Positions 52,538 through 60,739 of a DNA stretch of 64,000 nt are shown here, piece after piece. The notes under the pieces are model-generated. The model made no database searches. It saw only the letters and a list, made by a program, of their open reading frames with translations, and was not told where the DNA came from. The stretch is taken from NCBI GenBank assembly GCA_047459075.1, contig VSCH01000011.1, forward strand, positions 12,583 through 76,582. The letters are read 5' to 3'. Source of the DNA: ZC4RG19 sp017577565 (GTDB taxonomy: Bacteria > Actinomycetota > Acidimicrobiia > Acidimicrobiales > VFJN01). Position 1 is the stretch's first letter, and the number at the start of each line of letters is the position of its first letter. A program made the translations under genes and the position numbers.

Positions 52538-54025
52538 TCAGATGCCCTCGTCGGGGGTGCGGGCGAGGACCTCGCCCTCGTCGGCCGGCGCCTCGTCGCC
52601 CTGCCCGTCGCGGGACACGTGGACCGGTCCGTGGCCGATGCCCGGGCGCATCGGCAGGGCGGCGAGCACGGCGAGCCCGGCGACGACGGCGGCGATCCAG
52701 AACGCGGGCGGGAAGCCGTCGACCCGGCCGCCGTAGACGGTGGCCATGACGGTGATGCCGAAGGCCACGCCGAGCTGGCCGGTCAGCCGCTCGGCGGCGC
52801 CGGCCATCCCGAGGTCGCGGTCGTCGACCGCGTCGGACAGCGCCGTGGTGAGCCCCGGCCGCAGCAGGCCGTAGCCGACGCCCTGGAACACGAAGCCGAC
52901 CCCGACGACGACCGGCAGCGAGTCGGTCGCCGACCCGACGGCCAGGCCGACCATGCCGAGGCCGAGCGAGGCGCACCCGGCGATCACGGCGGTGCGGCTG
53001 CCCGCGGCGCCGGCGACCCGCCCGCCCACGGGGGAGAAGAGGGCGAACAGGGCCGGGCGGATGGCGAGGATCGGCACCGAGCTGGTCAGCGTGTAGCCGA
53101 ACTGCTCGACGAGCAGGAGGCTGGCGAGGAAGAACCCGCCCATGTAGGCGGCGCCGGAGAGGAAGCCGCTGGTCAGCGACGACCGCACGTCCCGGTGGGC
53201 GAAGAACGCCAGGGGCACGAGCGGGGCCGGCGCCCGGCGCTCGACCACCGTGAAGGCGACGAGGCCGACGACGCCGGCGGCCACGCAGCCGAGCACGGCC
53301 GGGCTGGTGACGCCCCACTCCGGCGCCTGGTCGACGCCGAGCAGCAGGGGGCCGACGCCGGCGGCCAGCACGACCGCGCCGGGGAGGTCGAAGGACGCCT
53401 CGCGCCGCGGCGTCTCCCGCAGCACGATCCACGAGGCGACGACCGGCACGACCATCAGCACGGCCTGCATCACGAAGAGCATCTGCCAGCCCAGGGCGTC
53501 GATGACCGGCGCCCCCAGGGTCAGGCCGACGACCGGCGCGCCCGCGCTGGTCATCGCCCACCAGCCCATGGCCCGGGCCCGCTCGGGGCCGCGGTGGACC
53601 GAGTTGATGAGCGCCAGCGAGCTGGGCATCGTGCTGCTCCCCGCCACGATGGCCAGCGTCCGCCAGGCGATGAGGAGCGCCGGGTGGGTGGCGGTCGCCG
53701 ACAGGGCGGTGGCGACGGTGGCGAGCGCGAAGCCGCCGACGAACATGCGCCGGTGGCCGTGCAGGTCGCCGAGCTTGCCCAGCACCGGCAGGGCCAGGGC
53801 GGAGGTGAGGATCGGCAGCGTGACCAGCCAGGCCAGCGAGGCCTGGCTGACCCCGAAGTCCTCGGCGATGGTGGGGATGGCGAGGGTGAGGACGGTGACG
53901 GGGAACGTCGTCGCGAACAGGCCGCTGATGGCGACGATCAGGACCGCCCGGGGGTAGCGGCCGCTGGCGTCGAGGCGGGCGGCGACGCGCTCGGTCAGCG
54001 TGAGGGGGGCTGCGTCCGTGGTCAC
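52538..54025 (-). CDS. MFS transporter, DHA2-like drug exporter
   Basis: A 495-residue permease with about 14 membrane helices. The loop 2-3 motif A reads GKLGDLHGHRRMF. The antiporter motif C region is GAPVVGLTLGAPVIDALGWQ. The layout matches EmrB/QacA-type proton-coupled exporters. The C-terminal tail is acidic. GTG 54025 is the chosen start; it overlaps the stop of a 12-codon ORF (GTGA). It is divergent from murB. The substrate is unknown. Confidence 0.88.
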   Translation of the reverse strand: MTTDAAPLTLTERVAARLDASGRYPRAVLIVAISGLFATTFPVTVLTLAIPTIAEDFGVSQASLAWLVTLPILTSALALPVLGKLGDLHGHRRMFVGGFALATVATALSATATHPALLIAWRTLAIVAGSSTMPSSLALINSVHRGPERARAMGWWAMTSAGAPVVGLTLGAPVIDALGWQMLFVMQAVLMVVPVVASWIVLRETPRREASFDLPGAVVLAAGVGPLLLGVDQAPEWGVTSPAVLGCVAAGVVGLVAFTVVERRAPAPLVPLAFFAHRDVRSSLTSGFLSGAAYMGGFFLASLLLVEQFGYTLTSSVPILAIRPALFALFSPVGGRVAGAAGSRTAVIAGCASLGLGMVGLAVGSATDSLPVVVGVGFVFQGVGYGLLRPGLTTALSDAVDDRDLGMAGAAERLTGQLGVAFGITVMATVYGGRVDGFPPAFWIAAVVAGLAVLAALPMRPGIGHGPVHVSRDGQGDEAPADEGEVLARTPDEGI

Positions 54026-54060
54026 GTCACTCGGTCGGGCAGGGGGTCGGAGAGCCTCAT
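54022..54060 (-). other. Twelve-codon leader ORF (MRLSDPLPDRVT) coupled to the MFS gene
   Basis: ATG 54060 begins a short frame that ends with TGA overlapping the MFS GTG as GTGA. The ATG lies 12 bases after a TAGCGT hexamer. It may couple or attenuate expression of the exporter. A chance ORF cannot be excluded. Confidence 0.35.
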
Positions 54061-54072
54061 CGGATCGACAGA

Positions 54073-54078
54073 ACGCTA
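54073..54078 (-). promoter_or_regulatory. -10 hexamer (TAGCGT) for the leader ORF and MFS gene
   Basis: TAGCGT on the minus strand gives an mRNA start near 54066, six bases before the leader ORF ATG. Confidence 0.45.
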
Positions 54079-54162
54079 AACCCGCGGCGCCCTCGACCCG
54101 AAACCGCTCCCGTGCCCGGCGCCGCGCCCCCGGCGGATGTCGGCCGGGGCCGGTGCCCGCCG

Positions 54163-54168
54163 TACGCT
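54163..54168 (+). promoter_or_regulatory. -10 hexamer (TACGCT), leaderless promoter of murB
   Basis: TACGCT ends 8 bases before GTG 54177. The spacing decides the murB start. Confidence 0.5.
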
Positions 54169-54176
54169 TCCCGGCC

Positions 54177-55214
54177 GTGCCCGTCGTCCATGCCGATGCC
54201 CTGCTCGCGGACCTGACCACCCTCCGCCTCGGCGGCCCGGCCCGCCGGCTGGTCGAGGTGGCGACCGAGGACGAGCTGGTCGACGCCGTGCGGTCGGTCG
54301 ACGCGGCGGGCGAGCCGCTGCTCGTGCTGGCCGGCGGCAGCAACGTCGTCGTGGCCGACGAGGGGTTCGACGGCACCGTCGTGCGGGTCGCGACCCGGGG
54401 CGTCACCGTCGAGCCCGCGGGGCGCGACGGCGCCGTCCTCGTGACGGTCGCCGCCGGTGAGCCGTGGGACGACGTCGTCGCCCGGGCGGTCACCGAGGGG
54501 TGGTCGGGCATCGAGGCCCTCTCCGGCATCCCGGGGTCGGCCGGGGCGACCCCGATCCAGAACGTCGGCGCCTACGGCCAGGAGGTGGCCGACACGATCG
54601 TCCGGCTGCGGGCCTGGGACCGGCGGCGGGGCGAGGTGCGGACGGTCCCTGCCGCCGAGTGCGGCTTCGGCTACCGCACCAGCGCCTTCAAGGGCGACGA
54701 CCGCCACGTCGTGCTCGACGTGACCTTCGAGCTGCCGGCGACGGCCACGGGGTCGCCCGTGCGCTACGCCGAGCTGGCCCGGCGCCTCGGCGTCGAGCTC
54801 GGCGAGGTGGCGCCGGCGGCCGCGGTGCGCGAGGCGGTGCTCGAGCTGCGCCGGGCCAAGGGCATGGTGCTCGACCCCGACGACCACGACACCTGGAGCG
54901 CGGGGTCGTTCTTCACCAACCCGATCGTCGAGCCGTCCCGGGTGCCGCCCGGCGCGCCGGCCTGGCCCCAGCCCGACGGCCGGGTGAAGGTCAGCGCCGC
55001 CTGGCTCATCGACCACGCCGGCTTCGGCCGGGGGTACCCCGGCCCGGGCGGCCGGGTGTCGCTGTCGACCAAGCACGCCCTCGCGCTGACCAACCGGGGC
55101 GGGGCGACGACCGCCGACCTGCTGGCGCTGGCCCGCACGGTCCGCGACGGCGTCCGGGACCGCTTCGGGATCGAGCTGGTCAACGAGCCGACGCTCGTGG
55201 GCTGCTCGCTCTGA
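54177..55214 (+). CDS. murB: UDP-N-acetylmuramate dehydrogenase (UDP-N-acetylenolpyruvoylglucosamine reductase)
   Basis: FAD enzyme that reduces the enolpyruvyl group to make UDP-MurNAc in peptidoglycan synthesis. The 345-residue protein has LTTLRLGGPARRLVE at the N-terminus and the FAD loop LVLAGGSNVVV. It also has ALSGIPGSAGATPIQNVGAYG and the catalytic Ser in AGSFFTNP. The C-terminal domain ends INEPTLVGCSL-like (VNEPTLVGCSL). The GTG 54177 start fits both the family N-terminus and a leaderless hexamer. It is monocistronic here, away from the mur cluster, as is common in Actinobacteria. Confidence 0.96.
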   Translation: MPVVHADALLADLTTLRLGGPARRLVEVATEDELVDAVRSVDAAGEPLLVLAGGSNVVVADEGFDGTVVRVATRGVTVEPAGRDGAVLVTVAAGEPWDDVVARAVTEGWSGIEALSGIPGSAGATPIQNVGAYGQEVADTIVRLRAWDRRRGEVRTVPAAECGFGYRTSAFKGDDRHVVLDVTFELPATATGSPVRYAELARRLGVELGEVAPAAAVREAVLELRRAKGMVLDPDDHDTWSAGSFFTNPIVEPSRVPPGAPAWPQPDGRVKVSAAWLIDHAGFGRGYPGPGGRVSLSTKHALALTNRGGATTADLLALARTVRDGVRDRFGIELVNEPTLVGCSL

Positions 55215-55259
55215 GCGGGCGCGGCGCGGGGCCCGCCGTCGCCGGCCCCGCCGGTGGCC

Positions 55260-55811
55260 TCAGGGCCGGCGGCCGAGGAAGGCCAGCAGGCGGGCCTGGG
55301 CGTCGGCGCCCTCGGGGGCCGGCACCTCCGGCCCGAAGGCGCCCGGGCCCCGCAGGACGTCGCCCATGGCCGCCAGCCCGGCGTGCACCCGGGCCACCTC
55401 GTCGGCGGGCAGCGTGACCTCGAGGCCCGCGGCCCGGGCCAGGTCCCAGCGGTGGACGAGGAGGTCGGCGCACACGAAGCGGTCGATCCCCTCGGCGAAG
55501 CTCATGTGCCCGAAGACGGCGCCCTCGAAGGTCGCGCCGGCGGCCTCGGGGTCGTGCAGGTGCCGGCTGACGACGGCCCGGGCGGCGGCGAACGCGCCGG
55601 CCGGGTCGTCCTCGACCGGTGGCACGTCGCCCAGGTCCCGCCCGACGAAGCCCTCGAACAGGCGGTGGTTGTCGACCATGTGGGCCACGACGTCGCGGGC
55701 GGTCCACCCCTCGCAGGGCGACGGGGCGCCCCATCGGTCGTCCGGCACGGCCGCGATGGTGGCGGCGAAGTCGGCGGCGAGTCGGTCGTAGCGTTCGGCG
55801 ATGTCGGCCAT
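55260..55811 (-). CDS. TIGR03086 family protein (mycothiol-dependent maleylpyruvate isomerase/DinB-like fold)
   Basis: A 183-residue four-helix-bundle protein. The N-terminus has ADFAATIAAVPDDRWGAPSPCEGWTARDVVAHM, the hallmark of TIGR03086 and related DinB/MDMPI metal enzymes. VHRWDLARAAGL near residue 120 carries further conserved polar residues, with possible metal-binding His at about 45, 49 and 120. It is probably a thiol-dependent or metal-dependent enzyme of unknown substrate. Its presence suggests a mycothiol-producing host. It starts at ATG 55811, divergent from the AraC gene. Confidence 0.82.
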   Translation of the reverse strand: MADIAERYDRLAADFAATIAAVPDDRWGAPSPCEGWTARDVVAHMVDNHRLFEGFVGRDLGDVPPVEDDPAGAFAAARAVVSRHLHDPEAAGATFEGAVFGHMSFAEGIDRFVCADLLVHRWDLARAAGLEVTLPADEVARVHAGLAAMGDVLRGPGAFGPEVPAPEGADAQARLLAFLGRRP

Positions 55812-55882
55812 GGGGCCACGGTGCGCCGGGCGGGGTGCCGGCGTCTTGAAGGAACGCGACGGGGCCGGCCGGGGAGCCTCGG

Positions 55883-55888
55883 TACGCT
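55883..55888 (+). promoter_or_regulatory. -10 hexamer (TACGCT), leaderless promoter of the AraC gene
   Basis: TACGCT ends 7 bases before GTG 55896. Confidence 0.5.
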
Positions 55889-55895
55889 GGCGGCC

Positions 55896-56717
55896 GTGGT
55901 GCGATCGGTCCGGGAGGACGCCCGGGGCATCGTGGCGCCGGACCTCGGCCTGCAGCGGTTCCGGCTCGACCGGTACCCGCCCTCGCCCGAGGTGGCCCGC
56001 CTCGTCGACCGCTACTGGGTCGTGACCTGGGACCTGCGGGGCCGTCCGTCGCACACCCAGCACGTGTTCCCGCACCCGGTCGTGAACGTGACCTTCCAGG
56101 ACGGGGGGCCCGGTCTGGTCACCGGCGTGAGCACGACCGTCGTGGCCCGGACGCTCTCGGGCGCCGGGCGGGTGCTCGGCATCATGTTCCGCCCCGCGGG
56201 CTTCCGGCCGCTGCTCGGGCGGCCGATGGCGACGATCCGGGACGCCACCCTGGACTGGGCCTCCGTCGTCGGCGACCGGGCGGCCGACGCGCTGGCCCGG
56301 CGGGTGGCGGCGGTCCCGGACGGCGCCGCCATGGCGGCCGCGGCCGACGCCGCGCTGGCGCCGCTCGTGCCGGCGGGGCACCAGCCGTGGGAGGACACCG
56401 CCGCCCTGGTCGAGCGGGTGGCGGCGGACCCGGCCTTCCTCACCGTCGCCGACCTCGCCCGGGAGGCGGGCACGACCGCCCGCGAGCTGCAGCGCCGCTT
56501 CGCCGACCACGTGGGCCTGGGGCCGAAGGCCGTGATCCGCCGGTACCGGCTCTACGAGGCGGCCGAGCGGGCCCGGGGGCGGGAGCGCGTCGACTGGGCC
56601 GCGGTGGCCGCCTCGCTCGGCTACAGCGACCAGGCCCACATGACCCGGGACTTCACCGCCACCTTCGGGATGCCGCCCGGGCGCTACCTGACCGTGAACC
56701 GCCCGGCCGGCCGGTGA
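55896..56717 (+). CDS. AraC-family transcriptional regulator (DUF6597-type sensor)
   Basis: A 273-residue regulator. The N-terminal domain (about 20-130, with LVDRYWVVTWDLRG and HVFPHPVVNVTF) is typical of the DUF6597 AraC group. The C-terminal double HTH (about 165-265) includes LTVADLAREAGTTARELQRRF and LGYSDQAHMTRDF, the AraC signature. The GTG start has leaderless spacing. The regulator is divergent from the TIGR03086 gene, a probable target. Confidence 0.88.
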   Translation: MVRSVREDARGIVAPDLGLQRFRLDRYPPSPEVARLVDRYWVVTWDLRGRPSHTQHVFPHPVVNVTFQDGGPGLVTGVSTTVVARTLSGAGRVLGIMFRPAGFRPLLGRPMATIRDATLDWASVVGDRAADALARRVAAVPDGAAMAAAADAALAPLVPAGHQPWEDTAALVERVAADPAFLTVADLAREAGTTARELQRRFADHVGLGPKAVIRRYRLYEAAERARGRERVDWAAVAASLGYSDQAHMTRDFTATFGMPPGRYLTVNRPAGR

Positions 56718-56723
56718 GGGGCA

Positions 56724-56751
56724 GGGCGCGGACGTCGACGCCGCCGCGCCC
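56724..56751 (+). terminator. Hairpin terminator after the AraC gene
   Basis: Eight-base arms GGGCGCGG and CCGCGCCC enclose a 12-base loop 6 bases after the stop. Confidence 0.5.
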
Positions 56752-56791
56752 GGTGCCGGGGCAGGGGAGGTCGAGGCCGCCCTGGCGCCCG

Positions 56792-56932
56792 TCAGGTGGT
56801 GGAGGGGGGTGCGGGGCGCCGGCGCGCGAACCGCCGGGTGCCGCGGCGGGGACGGGTCCAGGCCCGCCGCAGCGCCGCGTGGCGGTCCGCGACGAAGGTG
56901 CGGGCGATCTCGGCGTCGAAGAGGGGCTGCAT
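56792..56932 (-). CDS. Small basic protein of unknown function
   Basis: A 46-residue protein from ATG 56932, with AGGAG about 8 bases upstream. The N-terminus MQPLFDAEIARTFVADRHAA is mildly acidic and hydrophobic. The rest is arginine rich, with RRGTRRFARRR. It resembles the small protein at 40540 in size, charge pattern and RG-x-RRF motif. It lies alone between the AraC gene and the zinc-ribbon gene, in a stretch otherwise without a gene. Confidence 0.55.
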   Translation of the reverse strand: MQPLFDAEIARTFVADRHAALRRAWTRPRRGTRRFARRRPAPPSTT

Positions 56933-57130
56933 GGGGGGTCTCCTGTCCTGGGTTCGCCGGTCGGCCGGCCCGGCGCGCACGCGGCGGCGGGCCGGCACGA
57001 GGCGAGCATGCGCCCCGCTGCTCGACACGGGCTTGGCGAGCGCTTGACCGCGGTGCGGCGCCGGCAGGGCTGGCTGCCTGACCCGCGGCCCGACCGCGCC
57101 CCGTTTGGCAGCGCGGGATCCCCGCCTGCC

Positions 57131-57136
57131 CACGAT
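57131..57136 (+). promoter_or_regulatory. -10 hexamer (CACGAT), leaderless promoter of the zinc-ribbon gene
   Basis: CACGAT ends 6 bases before ATG 57143. TTGGCA, a plausible -35, lies at the usual distance upstream. Confidence 0.45.
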
Positions 57137-57142
57137 GCGGCC

Positions 57143-57781
57143 ATGGGCGGACGGGTTCCCTTCGCCGACAACTTCCGCGACCTGTCGAACCACAACGGGT
57201 ACCAGTTCGAGTTCTTCTGCGAACGGTGCGGGAACGGGTACCGGTCGCGGTTCGTCCGGGACAAGCTCGAGACCGGGCGGGGGTTGCTGCGCAGCGCCGG
57301 TGCGCTGTTCGGCGGCAAGCTGGCCGAGCTGAGCGGCGCCACCGAGCAGTTCCCGTGGGACCGGGCCACCAACTCGGCGGCCAAGGACAAGGCCCTGGCC
57401 GAGGCGACCGCCATGGTGGCCGAGGAGTTCCGGCAGTGCCGCGGGTGCGGCGACTGGGTGTGCCGGGCCGTGTGCTGGAAGCACGAGGTCGGCCAGTGCC
57501 TCCGCTGCTCGCCCAGCGTCGTCGAGGAGATCTCGCGGGCGCAGGCCGCCGCGCAGGTGCGCCAGATCCAGGAGAAGGCCGAGACCATCGACTGGACCGC
57601 CGACCTCGACATCGCCCGCCGGGCGGTCGTCGAGTGCCCGGCGTGCCACACGAAGGTCGACGGCGGCAAGTTCTGCCCCGAGTGCGGCTCGAAGCTGGCC
57701 CCCACGACGTTCTGCACCAACTGCGGCACGGAGCTCCGCGAGGGCGCGAAGTTCTGCAGCGAGTGCGGCCAGCGGGTGTGA
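57143..57781 (+). CDS. Multi-zinc-ribbon protein
   Basis: A 212-residue soluble protein with several cysteine pairs. The N-terminal part has CERCG and a middle cluster CRGCGDWVCRAVC with CLRC. Two C-terminal rubredoxin-like ribbons (CPACH/CPECG and CTNCG/CSECG, about 168-210) have the double-zinc-ribbon spacing. A helical stretch (about 45-95) lies between. The ribbons suggest a nucleic-acid or protein adaptor. It is followed 38 bases later by the tandem-domain gene and may function with it. Confidence 0.8.
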   Translation: MGGRVPFADNFRDLSNHNGYQFEFFCERCGNGYRSRFVRDKLETGRGLLRSAGALFGGKLAELSGATEQFPWDRATNSAAKDKALAEATAMVAEEFRQCRGCGDWVCRAVCWKHEVGQCLRCSPSVVEEISRAQAAAQVRQIQEKAETIDWTADLDIARRAVVECPACHTKVDGGKFCPECGSKLAPTTFCTNCGTELREGAKFCSECGQRV

Positions 57782-57818
57782 GCGCCGGCCGCCGGCCGCG
57801 CCGCCCCTGGTCGACGCC

Positions 57819-58866
57819 GTGAGCTTCCCCTGCCGGGTCGACGGCCGGCCGACCGTGGCCGCCGTCGAGGGGGACCACCTGGTCGTCGAGGGCGGCGCTC
57901 CCGTGGGTCGACGTCGACGAGGTGGTGGTCGAGAACGCCCGGGTCACGCTCGGCCTCGCCGACGGCCGCCGGGTCGTGCTGTCCCACCTCGCCCGGCGGA
58001 CCGACGAGTTCGTCGAGGTACTGCGCACGGCGCGGGCCCGGGCCCGCCGGGCGGCGCTGCTGCAGTGGACCGCCGGTCCGCCGATCGACACCTACCCGAC
58101 GCGGGTGGGCGGCGAGCCCGGCCAGGTCGTGCTGTTCCCCGACGGCGTGACCGTCGAGCCGTTGAACGGTCCACCCCGCCTGGCCCCGCTGCCCCTGGTC
58201 GAGGGGGTCGAGCGGGACGGGTACCGGATCACCCTGCACCTGCGGGGTGCCGCGCCGGTCGCCGTGCCACCGCTCGCCCGGCGCACGGACGAGTTCCTGA
58301 TCGACCTCGAGCGGGCCCGTCGCGACCTGGCGGCCCGCACGGCGGCGGCCTGGGCGGCCCTCTCCCCGGGGCTGGCCGGCTTCCCCGCCCCCGACGGGTG
58401 GGCGGTCGACGCGGCGGCGGCCGGCGGCTGGTGGCCGCACCTCCGAGCGGCGGTGGCGGGCGGCGGGGCGGCCGGTGACGGCGACGGGGACCGCGGACCG
58501 GCCGCGCTGGCGGTGCTGGAGGCCCTCGCCGGCGACCGGCTGCGCCTCGGGATCGAGCTGCAGGGTGACGCCGTGCTGCGCTTCGCCCTGGCGCCCCACG
58601 GCGACCGGGTGGCGGTCGAGGGCTTCGGCGACGACGCCCGGGCCACCTACGTGTTCCGCACCGCGTCGGTCGACGAGCTGAACGCCGTGCTCCTGCTGAC
58701 GAGCTTCCGGCGTGAGGCGTTGCACCTCCCGCCCGAGCGGCTCGGCCGCTGGGCCGTCGCGGTCCGCACCCTCGAGGTGGTGCGCCGGGCCCGCGCCGCC
58801 CTCGTCGCCCGGGTGGTCCACACCGCCGGGTGGGCGGCGGCGGTCGAGGCGGCGCTGCGGGGCTGA
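57819..58866 (+). CDS. Tandem PH-like-domain protein of unknown function, with a +1 frameshift near its start
   Basis: The main frame is open from 57898 to 58866 (first in-frame start GTG 57922). The better N-terminus lies one frame back: GTG 57819 reads SFPCRVDGRPTVAAVEGD... to GGAP, and after one extra base at 57903 the main frame continues WVDVDEVVVEN. The joined product has about 348 residues. It contains two similar units, each with LARRTDEF (V or L) followed by a charged helix, which suggests two PH-like domains. It is coupled in position to the zinc-ribbon gene. No function can be named. Confidence 0.62.
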
Positions 58867-58882
58867 GCCCCGCCGGGCTCAG
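58863..58882. terminator. Bidirectional terminator that contains both stop codons
   Basis: CTGAGCCC and GGGCTCAG form 8-base arms around a 4-base loop. The TGA of the plus-strand gene and the TGA of the minus-strand nucleoside hydrolase are both inside the stem. Confidence 0.7.
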
Positions 58883-59757
58883 GGCCGCGAGCCGGCGGCG
58901 GTCACGGCCTCGACGATGCGGTCCCGGACGGCGTCGGCGTCGACGTCCACCGCCAGCCGCGCCGGGGGCCGGCCCGGGCTGGCGACCAGCACCCCGGCGG
59001 GCGCCCCGCCGGCGGGACAGGCCACGGACCGCTCCTCCCAGGTGAGCAGGTCCGGTTCGAGCGCGGCGACGGCCGCGACCGGGTCGTGGAGGGCGGCGCC
59101 GCCGCCGTCCGCCCGCCGCCGGGCCGCGAGCTCGGCGCAGAAGGCGGCGACGGGCCCGCCCGCGGCCCAGCGGCGCAGGTCGTCCTCCCGCAGCGCCACC
59201 CGGGAGGTCACGTCGACGGGGACGACGGCGACCTCCGGCACCCCGGCGAGGACGGCGTCGACCGCGGCCGGGTCGGCGGCGGCGTTGAACTCGGCGATGG
59301 CCGGGTCGACGGTCGGGCGGGGGGCGAGCGCCCCGCCCATCCAGACGACACGGTCGACGCGCGCCCCGCGGCGGAGCGCCAGGGCGACGGCGGTGAGCGG
59401 CCCCAGCCCGAGCACCGCGCCCTCGATCGGGACGTCGCCCGCCGGCGGGGTCGCCTCCGGCCCGGGGGCGCCGAGGGGCAGCCGCGCCGCCAGCCCGGCG
59501 AGGCCGTCGGCACCGTGGGCGTGCCGGTGGCGGCGCACGGGCCGGCCGTCGAGCGCCACCGACGGGCCGAGGCCCACGGGGACGTCGAGGCCGAGGAGCC
59601 GGGCGAGCCCGGCGGCGTTGTGGTGGGCGACCGGCGCCGGGACGTTGCCCGCGCCGGCCACGATCCCCCGCACGGCGCCCGCGGCGGCGAGGACCGCGAG
59701 GGCGACGGCGTCGTCCACCCCGGGGTCGCAGGTCACCACCCATCCGCGGCGTGCCAC
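58879..59757 (-). CDS. Inosine-uridine-type nucleoside hydrolase
   Basis: Hydrolyses the N-glycosidic bond of nucleosides. The 292-residue protein has the calcium/ribose loop as TCDPGVDDAVALAV. The first Asp of the usual DxDPGxDD is replaced by Thr, although the later Asp residues remain. Further family blocks are VWMGGAL, AEFNAAADPAA and the C-terminal HDPVAAVAAL. The Thr substitution could alter ribose binding. A GACGAT hexamer lies 6 bases before the GTG start at 59757. Confidence 0.85.
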   Translation of the reverse strand: MARRGWVVTCDPGVDDAVALAVLAAAGAVRGIVAGAGNVPAPVAHHNAAGLARLLGLDVPVGLGPSVALDGRPVRRHRHAHGADGLAGLAARLPLGAPGPEATPPAGDVPIEGAVLGLGPLTAVALALRRGARVDRVVWMGGALAPRPTVDPAIAEFNAAADPAAVDAVLAGVPEVAVVPVDVTSRVALREDDLRRWAAGGPVAAFCAELAARRRADGGGAALHDPVAAVAALEPDLLTWEERSVACPAGGAPAGVLVASPGRPPARLAVDVDADAVRDRIVEAVTAAGSRP

Positions 59758-59798
59758 CCCGGCATCGTCGCGCCCGGTGCCGGCGGCGGGGAGGGGCG

Positions 59799-60572
59799 TC
59801 AGGCGGCCCGGCGGGCGGCCACCACGGGGAGGTGCAGGAGGTCGGGGAACCGGTCGTCGCCGCCGAGCGCCCGGAGGCGCTGCCCCACCCGCTGCACGAC
59901 CTTGCGGACGGCCGCCTCACCCAGGCCGAAGCGGGCGGCCACGGTGACGGCCGGGCTGCGGTTGCCGGTGGCGCGCTCGTCGGCGTGGGTCAGCCACACG
60001 GCGGCGTCGCGGGGGCTGGCGACCAGGTCGAGCGCGGCGGCCAGCTGGGCCGCCCGGGGGTCGCGGGCGGCCACCCGGCGGAGCGTCGCGAGGACGTCCT
60101 CCACGACGTCGGCGGGGTCGACGGCGGGGGAGGTCTCCGGGGCGGCGCGGTCGTACGACGCGTGGCGGGCGGCGACCACCTCGTCGAGCGGGTCGGCGAA
60201 GGTGCCGGCCCAGCGGTGCACGACCCCGGTGACGCGGTCCCGCGCCCAGGTCCAGGGCGGCGCGCCGTCCGGCCGCCAGCTGCGGGCGCAGCGGACGATG
60301 GCGTCGACGGCGTCGAGCACGAGCCCGTCGAGGTCGTCGCGCGTGTAGGGGATGCGCAGGCGGCGGAGCTCGCGACGCACCTGGCGCCGCACGGGCCGGT
60401 CGGCGAGGAGGAGGAACCGCCAGACGGCGGCGGTGTCGCCGGCGGCGATCTCGGCCATGACCGCCGCCACCTCGGCGGGGTCGGGGTCGTCGGCCGGGAC
60501 GACGGCGGGCGCCGGGGCCGGCCCGGCGGGGCTGCCGGGGGTCGTGTCCGTGGGTGCGGGAACCGGGTCCAT
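59799..60572 (-). CDS. Sigma-70-like (ECF-type) protein
   Basis: A 257-residue protein with sigma-like segments. A region-2-like helix set (about 62-125, with DDLDGLVLDAVDAIVRCA and APPWTWARDRVTGVVHRW) precedes a region-4-like HTH (about 205-240, VAARFGLGEAAVRKVVQRVGQRL). The first 35 residues are Pro/Ala rich. It is divergent from a second sigma-like gene at 60740, and an inverted repeat lies between them. Sequence identity to known ECF groups seems low, so it could be a sigma factor or a relative that has lost promoter recognition. Confidence 0.6.
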   Translation of the reverse strand: MDPVPAPTDTTPGSPAGPAPAPAVVPADDPDPAEVAAVMAEIAAGDTAAVWRFLLLADRPVRRQVRRELRRLRIPYTRDDLDGLVLDAVDAIVRCARSWRPDGAPPWTWARDRVTGVVHRWAGTFADPLDEVVAARHASYDRAAPETSPAVDPADVVEDVLATLRRVAARDPRAAQLAAALDLVASPRDAAVWLTHADERATGNRSPAVTVAARFGLGEAAVRKVVQRVGQRLRALGGDDRFPDLLHLPVVAARRAA

Positions 60573-60598
60573 GCCCGTCCCGTCGACGCCCGCACGAC

Positions 60599-60633
60599 GG
60601 TGTGACCGGGGCGGGCCCCTTCGTTGTCACACC
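60599..60633. promoter_or_regulatory. Inverted repeat GGTGTGAC-N19-GTCACACC between divergent sigma-like genes
   Basis: Perfect 8-base arms at 60599-60606 and 60626-60633 lie in the 167-bp gap between the two divergent genes. They could bind a dimeric regulator, or form two -35-like sites read in opposite directions. A TTGTCA at 60624-60629 overlaps the right arm. Confidence 0.55.
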
Positions 60634-60739
60634 CCGTCGCTTCAATCCGGGGCCGGGGACGCGCCTCTCGCCGATCAGGCGATCGGCCGTCCTCTCCCAG
60701 TCACGTCCAACACGTACCGACGAGGTGGTGGCTGAACCG

